Shown piece after piece: positions 8,006-15,000 of a stretch of DNA of 22,243 nucleotides. The position numbers were made by a program, and so were the translations under genes. Each line of letters starts with the position of its first letter. Within the stretch, counting starts at the first letter, position 1. A model generated the notes under the pieces. That model worked only from the letters and a program-made list of their open reading frames with translations, had not been told where the DNA came from and made no database searches. Origin of the DNA: Pseudomonadota bacterium (GTDB taxonomy: Bacteria > Myxococcota_A > Polyangia > Polyangiales > Polyangiaceae); the NCBI GenBank assembly GCA_023432025.1, contig JAEYVE010000027.1:1-22243 (forward strand), read 5' to 3'.

Positions 8006-9058
8006 ATGCTAGCGTTCCGAATGCGCGCGGTGCGTCTGCACGAATGCAGCCCCATCGAAGAGGGACGGAGGCTTCTGCACTTGGACGAGGTCTCTGCTCC
8101 CGTTCCTGGGCCGGAGGACGTGGTCGTGCAGGTGCTTCGTTGTGGGGTTTGTCACACGGAGCTCGACGAGATCGAAGGGAGGGCCCCTCCGGCTCACGTT
8201 CCTCTCACCTTGGGTCATCAAGCTGTGGGACGCGTCGTCGAGCGAGGTGAACGCGTGTCGCCGGATTTGTCCGGTCAACGGGTGGGCGTTGCCTGGTTCA
8301 ACTCCGCTTGCGGGCGATGCCGCTGGTGCATTACGGGGCGTGAGAACTTGTGCCCGAGCTTCGTGGCTACGGGACGAGACGTGGACGGTGGTTACGCGGA
8401 GCTCCTTCGCGCGCCGGCAGCCTCCGTCGTGGAGGTGCCCGACGAGCTGTCCGACACGGCCGCGGCGCCGTGGCTGTGCGCTGGAGCCATCGGCTACCGC
8501 TCGCTGCGCCTTGCAGGGTTCGGGATGCCGCATTCGGCGCCCTCTCACTTGGGACTCACGGGTTTCGGAGCCAGCGCCCATTTGGTGCTTCGAATGGCTC
8601 TCTACCTCCACCCGAAAACGTCCGTGTTCGTCTTTGCGCGGAAGGCGGACGAGCGGGAGTTTGCCTCGTCCCTCGGAGCCGCGTGGGTAGGCGCCATCGA
8701 AGAAACTCCGCCTGCTCTGCTGGACGCGATCATCGATACGACGCCGGCCTACGGCCCGCTCGTTCGAGCGCTCCGGTGGCTCACGCCCGGAGGGCGGCTC
8801 GTGGTCAACGCGCTCCGCAAAGAAGTCAGCGACCAGGACGCGTGGCTCACTCTCGACTACCCGCGCGACCTGTGGATGGAAAAGGAAATCAAATCCGTGG
8901 CCAACGTCACCCGCGCGGACGTCCGAGATGCCCTCGCCGTGGCAGCCAAAGCCGGCATTCGCCCCACCGTGACGGAGTTTCCCCTCGAACACGCGGAGGA
9001 CGCGCTCCGCCACCTGAGAAAAGGCGTTCGAGGAGCGACGGTGTTACGGATTCAGTAG
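8006..9058 (+). CDS. Zinc-dependent alcohol dehydrogenase family protein
   Basis: Medium-chain dehydrogenase/reductase, expected to oxidise an alcohol or reduce an aldehyde with NAD(P). The 350-residue protein shows the catalytic-zinc segment 'CGVCHTELD' (C49), 'LGHQAVG' (H71) and a later 'APWLCAGAIGY' cysteine. The structural-zinc pattern C-x2-C-x2-C-x7-C is present in 'CGRCRWCITGRENLC', followed by 'DVDGGYAELL'. The Rossmann glycine motif is 'LTGFGASAH'. The usual Glu after the zinc-binding His is Gln (Q72). The overall pattern matches the AdhA-like subgroup with a 'GRENLCP...DVDGGYAE' core. The ATG at 8021 ('MRAVRL') is an equally plausible start because relatives usually begin 'MRA'; neither has a good ribosome-binding site. 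Divergent from the flippase; converges on arsN2 with a 7-bp overlap. Confidence 0.9.
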   Translation: MLAFRMRAVRLHECSPIEEGRRLLHLDEVSAPVPGPEDVVVQVLRCGVCHTELDEIEGRAPPAHVPLTLGHQAVGRVVERGERVSPDLSGQRVGVAWFNSACGRCRWCITGRENLCPSFVATGRDVDGGYAELLRAPAASVVEVPDELSDTAAAPWLCAGAIGYRSLRLAGFGMPHSAPSHLGLTGFGASAHLVLRMALYLHPKTSVFVFARKADEREFASSLGAAWVGAIEETPPALLDAIIDTTPAYGPLVRALRWLTPGGRLVVNALRKEVSDQDAWLTLDYPRDLWMEKEIKSVANVTRADVRDALAVAAKAGIRPTVTEFPLEHAEDALRHLRKGVRGATVLRIQ

Positions 9059-9543
9059 CGTTGTGAGTAAGAGGCTACGAGTGATCCTCCACTCGTTCCC
9101 AGATGCTTGACCAGACAAATGGCCGAAGCGGGGCAGACCGTGGCGAACTCCGAAGAGTGGTGGAGCGCTCCCGGGACGCTCTCGCGAGCGATGCGTTGGA
9201 ACCCGAGGCGCGTGAAGTATTCGGGTGCCGTCGTCGTAAGCAGGTAAACGCCGCTCAGCGATTGTGAACGCGCAGCTGCCAGTCTGTCCTCGATGAGCAT
9301 CCGTCCGATACCGGCTCCGCGACGTGAAGAGGCGACCGCCACCGACCGAAGCAGGCCTGACTCCCCATGGACTTCGAGGCCAGCGCTTCCGATCACGGTT
9401 CCCCTCTCCTCGAACACCGCGTAGGCGCGAGGGAAATGGTCGGCGACGTCGGCGTCAGGCAGATCTGCCGCCGCGACGAGGGCGCGGACGGCGTCCAGGT
9501 CCTGGGAGCGCGCGGGTCGGAGGATGACTTCAGACAGGCTCAT
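9052..9543 (-). CDS. arsN2: GNAT N-acetyltransferase of the arsenic-resistance type (ArsN2-like)
   Basis: A 163-residue acetyl-CoA-dependent acetyltransferase, last gene of the ars operon. The GNAT fold is visible as 'VILRPARSQDLDAVRALV' (beta1-alpha1), 'GSAGLEVHGESGLLRSVAV' (beta strands), the acetyl-CoA pyrophosphate loop 'SRRGAGIGRML' and 'GVYLLTTTAPEYFTRLGFQRI'. The 'LLRSVAV...YLLTTTA..YF.RLGF' and C-terminal 'SSEFATVCPASAICL' pattern is typical of the ArsN2 family found in ars operons. The true substrate of ArsN2 is not firmly known; the related ArsN1 acetylates organoarsenical antibiotics. The ATG lies inside the end of acr3 (14-nt overlap) and lacks its own Shine-Dalgarno, implying translational coupling. 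The 3' end overlaps the dehydrogenase stop by 7 bp. Specific family name moderately sure; GNAT very sure. Confidence 0.87.
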   Translation of the reverse strand: MSLSEVILRPARSQDLDAVRALVAAADLPDADVADHFPRAYAVFEERGTVIGSAGLEVHGESGLLRSVAVASSRRGAGIGRMLIEDRLAAARSQSLSGVYLLTTTAPEYFTRLGFQRIARESVPGALHHSSEFATVCPASAICLVKHLGTSGGSLVASYSQRY

Positions 9544-10618
9544 GGGTTGGGGTCCGTGGTTCGGGTTCTCGGAAATACCGGCGCTGCGCCCAGAGCGCCA
9601 CGTTCACGAGGCCGATGAGCACTGGAACCTCGACGAGCGGCCCGATGACGGCGGCGAACGCGGCGCCACTGTGGATGCCGAAGCTCGCGATGGCGACGGC
9701 GATGGCGAGCTCGAAGTTGTTCGACGCGGCCGTGAAGGAGAGCGTGGCCGACTGTCCGTAGTCGGCGCCCACGCGTTTGCTCATGAAGAACGACACGGCG
9801 AACATCACCACGAAGTAGATGAGCAGCGGCGCCGCGATACGGAGTACGTCCAGTGGGAGCTGCACGATCGTCTCGCCCTTGAGCGAGAACATCAGGACGA
9901 TCGTGAAGAGGAGGGAGACGAGCGTGAGCGGCCCGATGCGTGGCACGAAGACCGCCTCGTACCAGTCACGTCCCCGGGCCCTGACGAGGACGCGCCGCGT
10001 GAGGTAGCCGGCGGCGAAGGGGATGCCCAGGTAGATAGCGACGCTCTGGGCAATTTCCGAGACCGTGATGTCCACGAGGGTGCCCTCGAGGCCCAGCCAC
10101 GTCGGCAGGAGCGTGATGAAAAAGTAGGCGTAAACGGGGAAGAACAGAACTTGGAAGATGGAGTTGAAGGCCACGAGCCCAGCGCAGTACTCGGTGTCAC
10201 CCTTTGCCAGGTCGTTCCAGACGATGACCATCGCGATGCAGCGTGCGAGACCGATGAGGATGAGGCCGAGCATGTACTCGGGCTTGTCGCGGAGGAATAC
10301 GACGGCGAGCCCGAACATGAGGAGCGGTCCGATGAGCCAGTTCTGCACGAGCGACAGCGTCAGCACGCGCTTGTTTCGGAAGACCTTCCCCAGCTCTTCG
10401 TAACGGACCTTCGCGAGTGGCGGATACATCATCAGCACGAGGCCCAGCGCGATGGGAATCGAGGTCGTGCCGACGCTCATGCTGCCGAGCGCGGTCGTGA
10501 CGCCAGGCGCGACGAAGCCGAGGGCGACGCCGAGCGCCATTGCCGCGAAGATCCACAGCGTCAGGTAACGATCGAGAAACGAGAGCTTACCGAGTAGCCC
10601 GGCCTTGGCGTGAGTCAT
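9530..10618 (-). CDS. acr3: ACR3-family arsenite efflux permease
   Basis: Inner-membrane carrier that exports arsenite, giving resistance. The 362-residue protein has about ten hydrophobic segments. Diagnostic stretches include 'LSFLDRYLTLWIFAAMALG' at the N-terminus, 'MMYPPLAKVRYEELG', and 'LIGLARCIAMVIVWNDLAKGD', which carries the conserved essential cysteine. It also has 'SNNFELAIAVAIASFG' and 'GPLVEVPVLIGLVNVALW'. GAAGG lies a few bases before the ATG at 10618. It follows arsC by 44 bp and overlaps arsN2, so it belongs to the arsR-arsI-arsC-acr3-arsN2 transcription unit. It is often labelled arsB in databases, but the sequence type is ACR3. Confidence 0.96.
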   Translation of the reverse strand: MTHAKAGLLGKLSFLDRYLTLWIFAAMALGVALGFVAPGVTTALGSMSVGTTSIPIALGLVLMMYPPLAKVRYEELGKVFRNKRVLTLSLVQNWLIGPLLMFGLAVVFLRDKPEYMLGLILIGLARCIAMVIVWNDLAKGDTEYCAGLVAFNSIFQVLFFPVYAYFFITLLPTWLGLEGTLVDITVSEIAQSVAIYLGIPFAAGYLTRRVLVRARGRDWYEAVFVPRIGPLTLVSLLFTIVLMFSLKGETIVQLPLDVLRIAAPLLIYFVVMFAVSFFMSKRVGADYGQSATLSFTAASNNFELAIAVAIASFGIHSGAAFAAVIGPLVEVPVLIGLVNVALWAQRRYFREPEPRTPTHEPV

Positions 10619-10662
10619 GGTACCTTCGGAGCTGCGTCGACTGAGTCTGAGGAAACGGGCGC

Positions 10663-11064
10663 TCAGCGCGCCCAGCCTTCGCGCTCGATGAGCAGAGCGA
10701 CGCGATCGCGAACTTCGTCGCGGATCTCACGCACGCGTTCGATGGCCTTTCCCTTGGGGTCCTCGAGAGGCCAGTCGTCACGACGCAGACCGGGGACGGC
10801 CGGGCAAGCCTCTCCGCAGCCCAGGGTGATGAGCAGCGAAGCGCTCCGAGCAAGCTCGTCGGAAAGGAACTGAGGCTTGGCATCGGACAGGTCGATGCCG
10901 ACCTCTTGCATGGCCGTGAGCACTTCCGGGTGCACGCGCGTACCGGGCGCCGTGCCAGCGGAGATGCCACGGACCTTCGACGAATCTGCGAGGGCGTTGA
11001 ACCAGGCCGCCGCCATTTGCGAGCGGCCCGCGTTGTGAATACAGGCGAAAAGAACGTGCTTCAT
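10663..11064 (-). CDS. arsC: Arsenate reductase, thioredoxin-coupled (low-molecular-weight phosphatase fold)
   Basis: Reduces arsenate to arsenite for export by Acr3. The 133-residue protein starts 'MKHVLFACIHNAGRSQMAAAWF', giving the P-loop C-x5-R (C8, R14) of the LMW-phosphatase-type ArsC. It continues with 'AGTAPGTRVHPEVLTAMQEVGIDL', then 'LITLGCGEACPAVPG' with the two further cysteines of the thiol relay and 'DWPLEDPKGK' with the general-acid Asp. The start at 11064 is set by the family's N-terminus. A longer in-frame ATG at 11133 would add 23 unrelated residues inside arsI. arsC begins 10 bp after the arsI stop, with no strong Shine-Dalgarno, so coupling to arsI translation is likely. 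Confidence 0.95.
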   Translation of the reverse strand: MKHVLFACIHNAGRSQMAAAWFNALADSSKVRGISAGTAPGTRVHPEVLTAMQEVGIDLSDAKPQFLSDELARSASLLITLGCGEACPAVPGLRRDDWPLEDPKGKAIERVREIRDEVRDRVALLIEREGWAR

Positions 11065-11074
11065 GACGTGCTGA

Positions 11075-11548
11075 TCAGGAGCCACGGGGACCGCAGCAGG
11101 ACGGCGCAGCGGCGGCTTCCGGCGCCTTTGCAAGGTTCACGGGAACGCAGCAAGTGCTCGACGTGTCACGAATGACCGGAGCATCCGCCTTCACGACGAA
11201 GACCTCCCAAGCGTTGCCGTCCGGATCTTCGACCCACACCTTGTCCTGGACGGCGTAGCAGCACGCCGTGTCCTCCTCGCTGAACGTCGAGAGTCCAGCT
11301 GCCTCGAAGCGCGCCTTGGCTTCGAGAACGTCCTCGCTGCTCGCCACCTGAATGCCGAAGTGGCTCGCGTTGACGCCCGTGCGAGGCGCCTCCGTCATGG
11401 TGAGGTTGAGCGAAGGAGCTTCTAGATCGAACTTGGCGTAGCCGGGACGTCGCTTGGTCGCCGCTACGCCAAAGGCCTTTTCGTAGAAAGCTACGGAAGC
11501 GTCGATGGCGGAGACATTCAGGGAAACATGAGGCTTGAGCACGTTCAT
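11075..11548 (-). CDS. arsI: ArsI/CadI-family VOC dioxygenase (C-As lyase type)
   Basis: A vicinal-oxygen-chelate (glyoxalase-fold) protein of 157 residues. ArsI enzymes are iron-dependent dioxygenases that cleave the carbon-arsenic bond of trivalent methyl- and aromatic arsenicals. Supporting motifs are 'MNVLKPHVSLNV' (first metal His), 'NASHFGIQV' (second His), and 'TACCYAVQDKVWVEDPDGNAWEVF' with a vicinal cysteine pair for As(III) and the metal-ligand Glu. Two further Cys-Cys pairs occur in the C-terminal tail ('STCCVP', 'PSCCGP'). AAGGAG sits 7 nt upstream of the ATG at 11548, and a palindrome at 11560-11575 overlaps this ribosome-binding region. It is second in the operon, 47 bp after arsR. 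Related CadI proteins are named for cadmium induction; the ars context favours ArsI. Confidence 0.93.
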   Translation of the reverse strand: MNVLKPHVSLNVSAIDASVAFYEKAFGVAATKRRPGYAKFDLEAPSLNLTMTEAPRTGVNASHFGIQVASSEDVLEAKARFEAAGLSTFSEEDTACCYAVQDKVWVEDPDGNAWEVFVVKADAPVIRDTSSTCCVPVNLAKAPEAAAAPSCCGPRGS

Positions 11549-11559
11549 GGTCGTTCTCC

Positions 11560-11575
11560 TTCGAGAAAAATCGAA
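11560..11575. promoter_or_regulatory. Candidate second ArsR operator between arsR and arsI
   Basis: Imperfectly spaced palindrome TTCGA-GAAAAA-TCGAA, nearly the same as the one before arsR (shared core CTTCGAGAAAA followed by TCGAA). It lies inside the arsR-arsI gap, directly upstream of the arsI Shine-Dalgarno on the minus strand. It could bind ArsR to set arsI-arsN2 expression separately, or form an RNA hairpin near the arsI start. Function is inferred from duplication and position only. Confidence 0.5.
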
Positions 11576-11595
11576 ATAGGTGAGCGAAAAAAAGG

Positions 11596-11904
11596 TCAGC
11601 AACAGGTTTTCTTGCCGCGTTTGCAGCAGTCTTCCCACAGGTAGTCCGTGAGCCCGCGAATGGTGGGGAACTCGGGCTGGTAGTAGTGGAAGGTTCCTTC
11701 GAGCCGCGTCGTCAGAAGGCCGGCGTCCACCAGACGCTTCAGGTGATGGCTGAGGGTCGAGGCGGGCAGGTCGACATGAGCTTGAATGTCGCCGGCCGTG
11801 GTGCCCTCGGGGCCTCCCTGCACGACGAAACGCAATACAGCCAACCGCACCGGGTGACCGAGGGCGGCAAGTTGTTCTGCGTGGCGCTCGAGCTTGGTTG
11901 GCAC
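11596..11904 (-). CDS. arsR: ArsR/SmtB-family arsenite-responsive repressor
   Basis: Winged-helix repressor of the ars operon that leaves DNA on binding As(III). The 102-residue protein opens with GTG at 11904 and reads 'KLERHAEQLAALGHPVRLAVLRFV', a typical first helix. The recognition helix is 'LPASTLSHHLKRLVDAGLL' and the wing is 'TTRLEGTFHYYQPE'. The likely metal site is at the C-terminus, where two Cys-Cys pairs occur ('WEDCCKRGKKTCC'), rather than in the recognition helix. It is the first gene of the operon. A perfect palindrome lies 43 bp upstream. A weak promoter-like pair (TTGCCA, 17 bp, TAGAAG) lies between palindrome and start. That would leave almost no leader, so it is tentative. 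No strong Shine-Dalgarno is seen. Confidence 0.94.
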   Translation of the reverse strand: MPTKLERHAEQLAALGHPVRLAVLRFVVQGGPEGTTAGDIQAHVDLPASTLSHHLKRLVDAGLLTTRLEGTFHYYQPEFPTIRGLTDYLWEDCCKRGKKTCC

Positions 11905-11946
11905 CAGTTACTTCTAATATTTTGGAACAAGGGTGGCAAGAAATAC

Positions 11947-11962
11947 TTCGAGAAAACTCGAA
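11947..11962. promoter_or_regulatory. Candidate ArsR operator upstream of arsR
   Basis: Perfect inverted repeat TTCGAG-AAAA-CTCGAA in the 92-bp gap between the FAD monooxygenase gene and arsR. ArsR-family dimers bind such short AT-centred palindromes next to their own promoter. A near-copy occurs at 11560-11575. Assignment as operator is inference. Confidence 0.55.
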
Positions 11963-11996
11963 TCTAGTAACACGGTGGCTCTTTCGGGAGAAAACG

Positions 11997-13526
11997 TCAG
12001 CCTTCCGCCGCCTCGAGCGACAGTCCCCGATCCGCAAGATAGGCGCTGAGGGCCGCGGGCGTGCCCGCGGCGTCGGCGAGGGCGACGTAGGTGTCGGGGC
12101 GCAGCAGGTAGACCGCATTCTGCGCCAATCCCGCAGCGTGATGCGCGGCCTCGAAGGCGAACACCTGCAGTGGCAGGTGGTGCGCAGCGCACCAGGCGGT
12201 CAACGCAGCTCTGGGCTCTCCATACACGTGCGCTTGCCAGCCGATACTGCGCAGCGGCGCGTAGTTGTCGCCACTCTTGGTCGCGACCCAGGGTAGCCGA
12301 TCGCCGCCCTGCACCTTGCCGGCGGTGCCGCAGCTGAGCGGACTGTCCCGGTAGTTGAGGGCTGTCTGCGACACCGTGCGAAAGAGGAGCTCACGCGGAG
12401 CGTCCAGCTTGCCGGCCAGGTTCACGAGGAGCGGCGCGATGCGCGTGCGCACGAAGTTGGCGAGCTTGCCTTCGGAGGTGACGAACGTGAACACCCGGTC
12501 CGTCGTGGCGACGAGCTGGTGCGCGAAGGCTTGGCGCTCGAGGGCGTAGCTATCCAAGAGCGCGTCGGGTGCCTTTTCGTGGAGCACCGCCGCGAGCTTC
12601 CAGGCGAGGTTGACGGCGTCGGCAATGCCGGTGTTCATGCCTTGTCCGCCGACGGGGCTGTGGACGTGCGCGGCGTCCCCCAGAAGAAAGACGCGCCCGC
12701 GTCGAAAGCGGTCCGTGACGCGGTGATGGACGTTGTACGTCGAAAACCAATTCACCTTGTCGATTTTGGCGCGGAGCCCTTCGAGAGCGACGTGACTCAC
12801 GTCGTCGAAGGTGAGCGTTTCTGCGCGCTCGGCGTGCTCGCCCCGAACGACGCCGATGAGCCGGTAGCCTCCTCGGGCGTAGGGAAGCAGCGCCACGAAG
12901 TCCGAGCTGTCCAAAGCAATGTGCGCTTCGCCAGCGGACGCCATTCCGCTCACCTCGACGTCCGCGACGTAGAAGAGCTGCTTGTAGGTGCCGCCCTCGA
13001 AGCTGGCGCCTATCTGACGACGAGCCATCGAGCGAGCTCCGTCGCAGCCGGCGAGATAGCGTGCGTCGTGATTTGTCTCGCTCCCGTCGTGAAGACGCAG
13101 TCGTGCGGTGATGTGGTCACCCTGCTCTTCGAAGCCGAGCAGCTCGGTGTGACGCTCCACGCGGACGCCCCGCTCTTCGAGGCGCAGAGTGAGCAGCCGC
13201 TCATGTTGATCTTGCGGGTACGTCAAAATGAACGGGTACGGCGTAAGCTGGGCCCCCGCGACCCCGAGCGCCAAACGCGCCTTGTGTTTGCCTCCCGCCC
13301 ACAGGTTCATCGTCGGGTTCTGAAGGCCCGCGTGAGCGACCTCTTCCGCGAGCCCGAGCTGGCGATAGAGCTCCAGCGTTCGTGCATGCACCGCCAGGGC
13401 GCGCGACTCCTCACTGGGCGCCGTGTTCTTGTCGATGATGCGCACTCGAACGCCCTGAGCGTCGAGCCAAAGCGCGAGCACCAAACCGGTGGGCCCCGCG
13501 CCCACGATCAGAACATCATCGACCAT
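11997..13526 (-). CDS. Class A FAD-dependent monooxygenase (PHBH fold)
   Basis: A 509-residue flavoprotein hydroxylase of the family that includes MhpA, PgaE and rifampicin monooxygenase; uses NAD(P)H and O2 to hydroxylate an aromatic or polyketide substrate. Visible motifs are the FAD dinucleotide-binding 'VLIVGAGPTGLVLALWLDAQG' near the N-terminus (GxGxxG), 'YLAGCDGARSMARRQIG' (DG motif), and 'GRVFLLGDAAHVHSPVGGQGMNTGIADAVNLAWKLA' (GD motif). The C-terminal about 120 residues resemble the thioredoxin-like tail of this group. The start ATG at 13526 places the first beta strand at residue 4; longer reading frames upstream run antisense and out of frame through the GH26 gene. It lies upstream of arsR on the same strand, but the operator-containing gap suggests a separate unit. 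Substrate unknown. Confidence 0.92.
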   Translation of the reverse strand: MVDDVLIVGAGPTGLVLALWLDAQGVRVRIIDKNTAPSEESRALAVHARTLELYRQLGLAEEVAHAGLQNPTMNLWAGGKHKARLALGVAGAQLTPYPFILTYPQDQHERLLTLRLEERGVRVERHTELLGFEEQGDHITARLRLHDGSETNHDARYLAGCDGARSMARRQIGASFEGGTYKQLFYVADVEVSGMASAGEAHIALDSSDFVALLPYARGGYRLIGVVRGEHAERAETLTFDDVSHVALEGLRAKIDKVNWFSTYNVHHRVTDRFRRGRVFLLGDAAHVHSPVGGQGMNTGIADAVNLAWKLAAVLHEKAPDALLDSYALERQAFAHQLVATTDRVFTFVTSEGKLANFVRTRIAPLLVNLAGKLDAPRELLFRTVSQTALNYRDSPLSCGTAGKVQGGDRLPWVATKSGDNYAPLRSIGWQAHVYGEPRAALTAWCAAHHLPLQVFAFEAAHHAAGLAQNAVYLLRPDTYVALADAAGTPAALSAYLADRGLSLEAAEG

Positions 13527-13588
13527 CCCAGTCTCGAGCCCCGTCGGAGGAAGCGTGTCGCGCTCGCTGCAGGGTCGCCCGAGCGACC

Positions 13589-14851
13589 TCAGTAGTCGAG
13601 CTCGTCGCGCGTGAGCACGTCCGCGCTGTTCATGAGCTCGACGTAGTTTTCGTTCTGGATGACGGCCAAGTTTTCCTGTTCGTAACCGTGCCAGCTCATC
13701 CAGTACGCGACGCGCGGGTAGTCGTTCTTGATGCGCGAGGCGTAGAGGCGCGTGTCGAACGTGCCGTTGACGAAGTGCTCTCCTCCGATGGTGGGGCCGT
13801 ACTCGGCCATCCCGAGCGGCTTGCCGAGGGCGACGTAGGCGGCGTAGTCGGCAATGTCGAGCGCGTCGTCGTAAACGGTGCCGGCCACGACGTCGACGTA
13901 GTCGTCGCCCGGGTAGGCCCAGTCGACGGTACGGTTCCAAGTGGACGTGTTGTCTTGGTCGTAGCTGTCGTTGGGTGAGTACACCCACAAGAGGTTCACG
14001 AGGCCCTTCGTCGTCGTGAAGTAGTCGTGCATGTGACGGAACACGTTCACGTACGGCGTGGGGTCGTCCGGATGGGACGCCATACCCCACCAGAACCAAC
14101 TGCCGTTCATTTCCTGCAGAGGACGCCAGAGCACGATGACGCCCGCGTCGCGGAGCTCCAGCAGTGCTTCGGCGATACGGTCGAGCTTGCGCATCCAAGC
14201 GGCGTGAACGGGCTTTTCTGGGTCGAGCAAGTCGTCCAGCGACGTGACGGACGGAAATCCGTCGTTTTCTTTCGTCATCGGGCCGGCGGGACCATCCCAG
14301 GAGCCTGGATCGTTGATGATGTCCGACTCGTCGTTGATGAACGGGTTTTGCGGCGCGAGGTTGACCGCGATCAGACCTCCTTCGTTCCAATAGTCGATGA
14401 GCACTTTGTTGGCGGCGCTGAGCTCGGAAGGCCTGAACGCTTTGGTGAACTCGTAGTCGATGCCGATCATGCCCGGCCATTTTCCGGACTCGTCCTCGAG
14501 CTTCACGACCAGGTTCTGGTAGCCGTTTGGAAAGCCGTTTGCAGGCGTGATCTCATTGCCGTGGTAGCAATTCTGACCGATGACCGCCGCGGTGGCCTCG
14601 TCCGTGGAGTGCGCGGCGAGAAAGTCGAGCACACGCTTCCGCACCGCGATGATCTCTTCGTCCGTCGGAGGTTCCGGCTCGGGCTCTGGCTCTGGCTCTG
14701 GCTCTGGCTCGGGCTCGGGTTCGGGCTCTGGCTCTGGCTCGGGCTGCGTGTTGCCGTCGTTCGGCGAGGATTCGCTGCTGCCGCAGCCGAGGGGGACGAA
14801 CCCCAGGAAAGCGAGGAAGAGAGCGGTGTGGAAGCGAGGGCGAAGCACCAT
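13589..14851 (-). CDS. Secreted GH26 beta-mannanase-like lipoprotein
   Basis: Glycoside hydrolase family 26 enzyme expected to hydrolyse beta-1,4-mannan outside the cell. The 420-residue precursor has a lipoprotein signal peptide ending in 'FVPLGCGSS' (lipobox Cys about residue 23). A Pro-Glu repeat linker of about 26 residues follows, then the catalytic domain from about residue 65. The acid/base is in 'WRPLQEMNGSWFWWG' (E247; relatives usually have His where this has Gln just before it). The nucleophile is in 'PLGMAEYGPTIGG' (E350). 'GIDYEF' and 'AYWMSWHGYEQENLAV' also fit the family. No carbohydrate-binding module is present. It is divergent from the secreted protein at 15001 and 62 bp upstream of the monooxygenase gene. 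Specificity could also be mixed-linkage glucan or xylan, which some GH26 members attack. Confidence 0.92.
   Translation of the reverse strand: MVLRPRFHTALFLAFLGFVPLGCGSSESSPNDGNTQPEPEPEPEPEPEPEPEPEPEPEPEPPTDEEIIAVRKRVLDFLAAHSTDEATAAVIGQNCYHGNEITPANGFPNGYQNLVVKLEDESGKWPGMIGIDYEFTKAFRPSELSAANKVLIDYWNEGGLIAVNLAPQNPFINDESDIINDPGSWDGPAGPMTKENDGFPSVTSLDDLLDPEKPVHAAWMRKLDRIAEALLELRDAGVIVLWRPLQEMNGSWFWWGMASHPDDPTPYVNVFRHMHDYFTTTKGLVNLLWVYSPNDSYDQDNTSTWNRTVDWAYPGDDYVDVVAGTVYDDALDIADYAAYVALGKPLGMAEYGPTIGGEHFVNGTFDTRLYASRIKNDYPRVAYWMSWHGYEQENLAVIQNENYVELMNSADVLTRDELDY
14670..14747. repeat. Hexanucleotide tandem repeat encoding a Pro-Glu linker
   Basis: About thirteen units of GGCTCT/GGCTCG (two GGTTC variants and a diverged last unit) lie in a row. 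On the minus strand they encode alternating Pro-Glu in the GH26 lipoprotein. Length changes by whole units would keep the frame and only alter linker length. Confidence 0.9.
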
Positions 14852-15000
14852 CGTGTCAGACTGCCAGGCCGGACCACTGCACAGCTAGGGATATTTGCTG
14901 CCGCACCTGAACTTGGCCCTGGTGAGCGATGTGCCCACGGCACTTCGTGAGCAGGGCCAAGCTTCTCGCTTCTCGATCTTTCGGGACTTATAAGCAGGTC

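Noticed and set aside
9524..10597. Long open frame (357 aa) on the plus strand opposite acr3
   Set aside because: It is antisense to a fully convincing Acr3 permease, is highly charged and low-complexity, and has no family features; a GC-rich shadow frame.
12519..13595. Plus-strand open frame opposite the monooxygenase
   Set aside because: No recognisable domain; antisense to well-defined FAD motifs.
11997..14480. Reading the monooxygenase frame upstream to 14480 as an 827-residue protein
   Set aside because: The extra N-terminal 318 residues are Arg-rich shadow of the GH26 gene; the flavoprotein fold begins at 13526.
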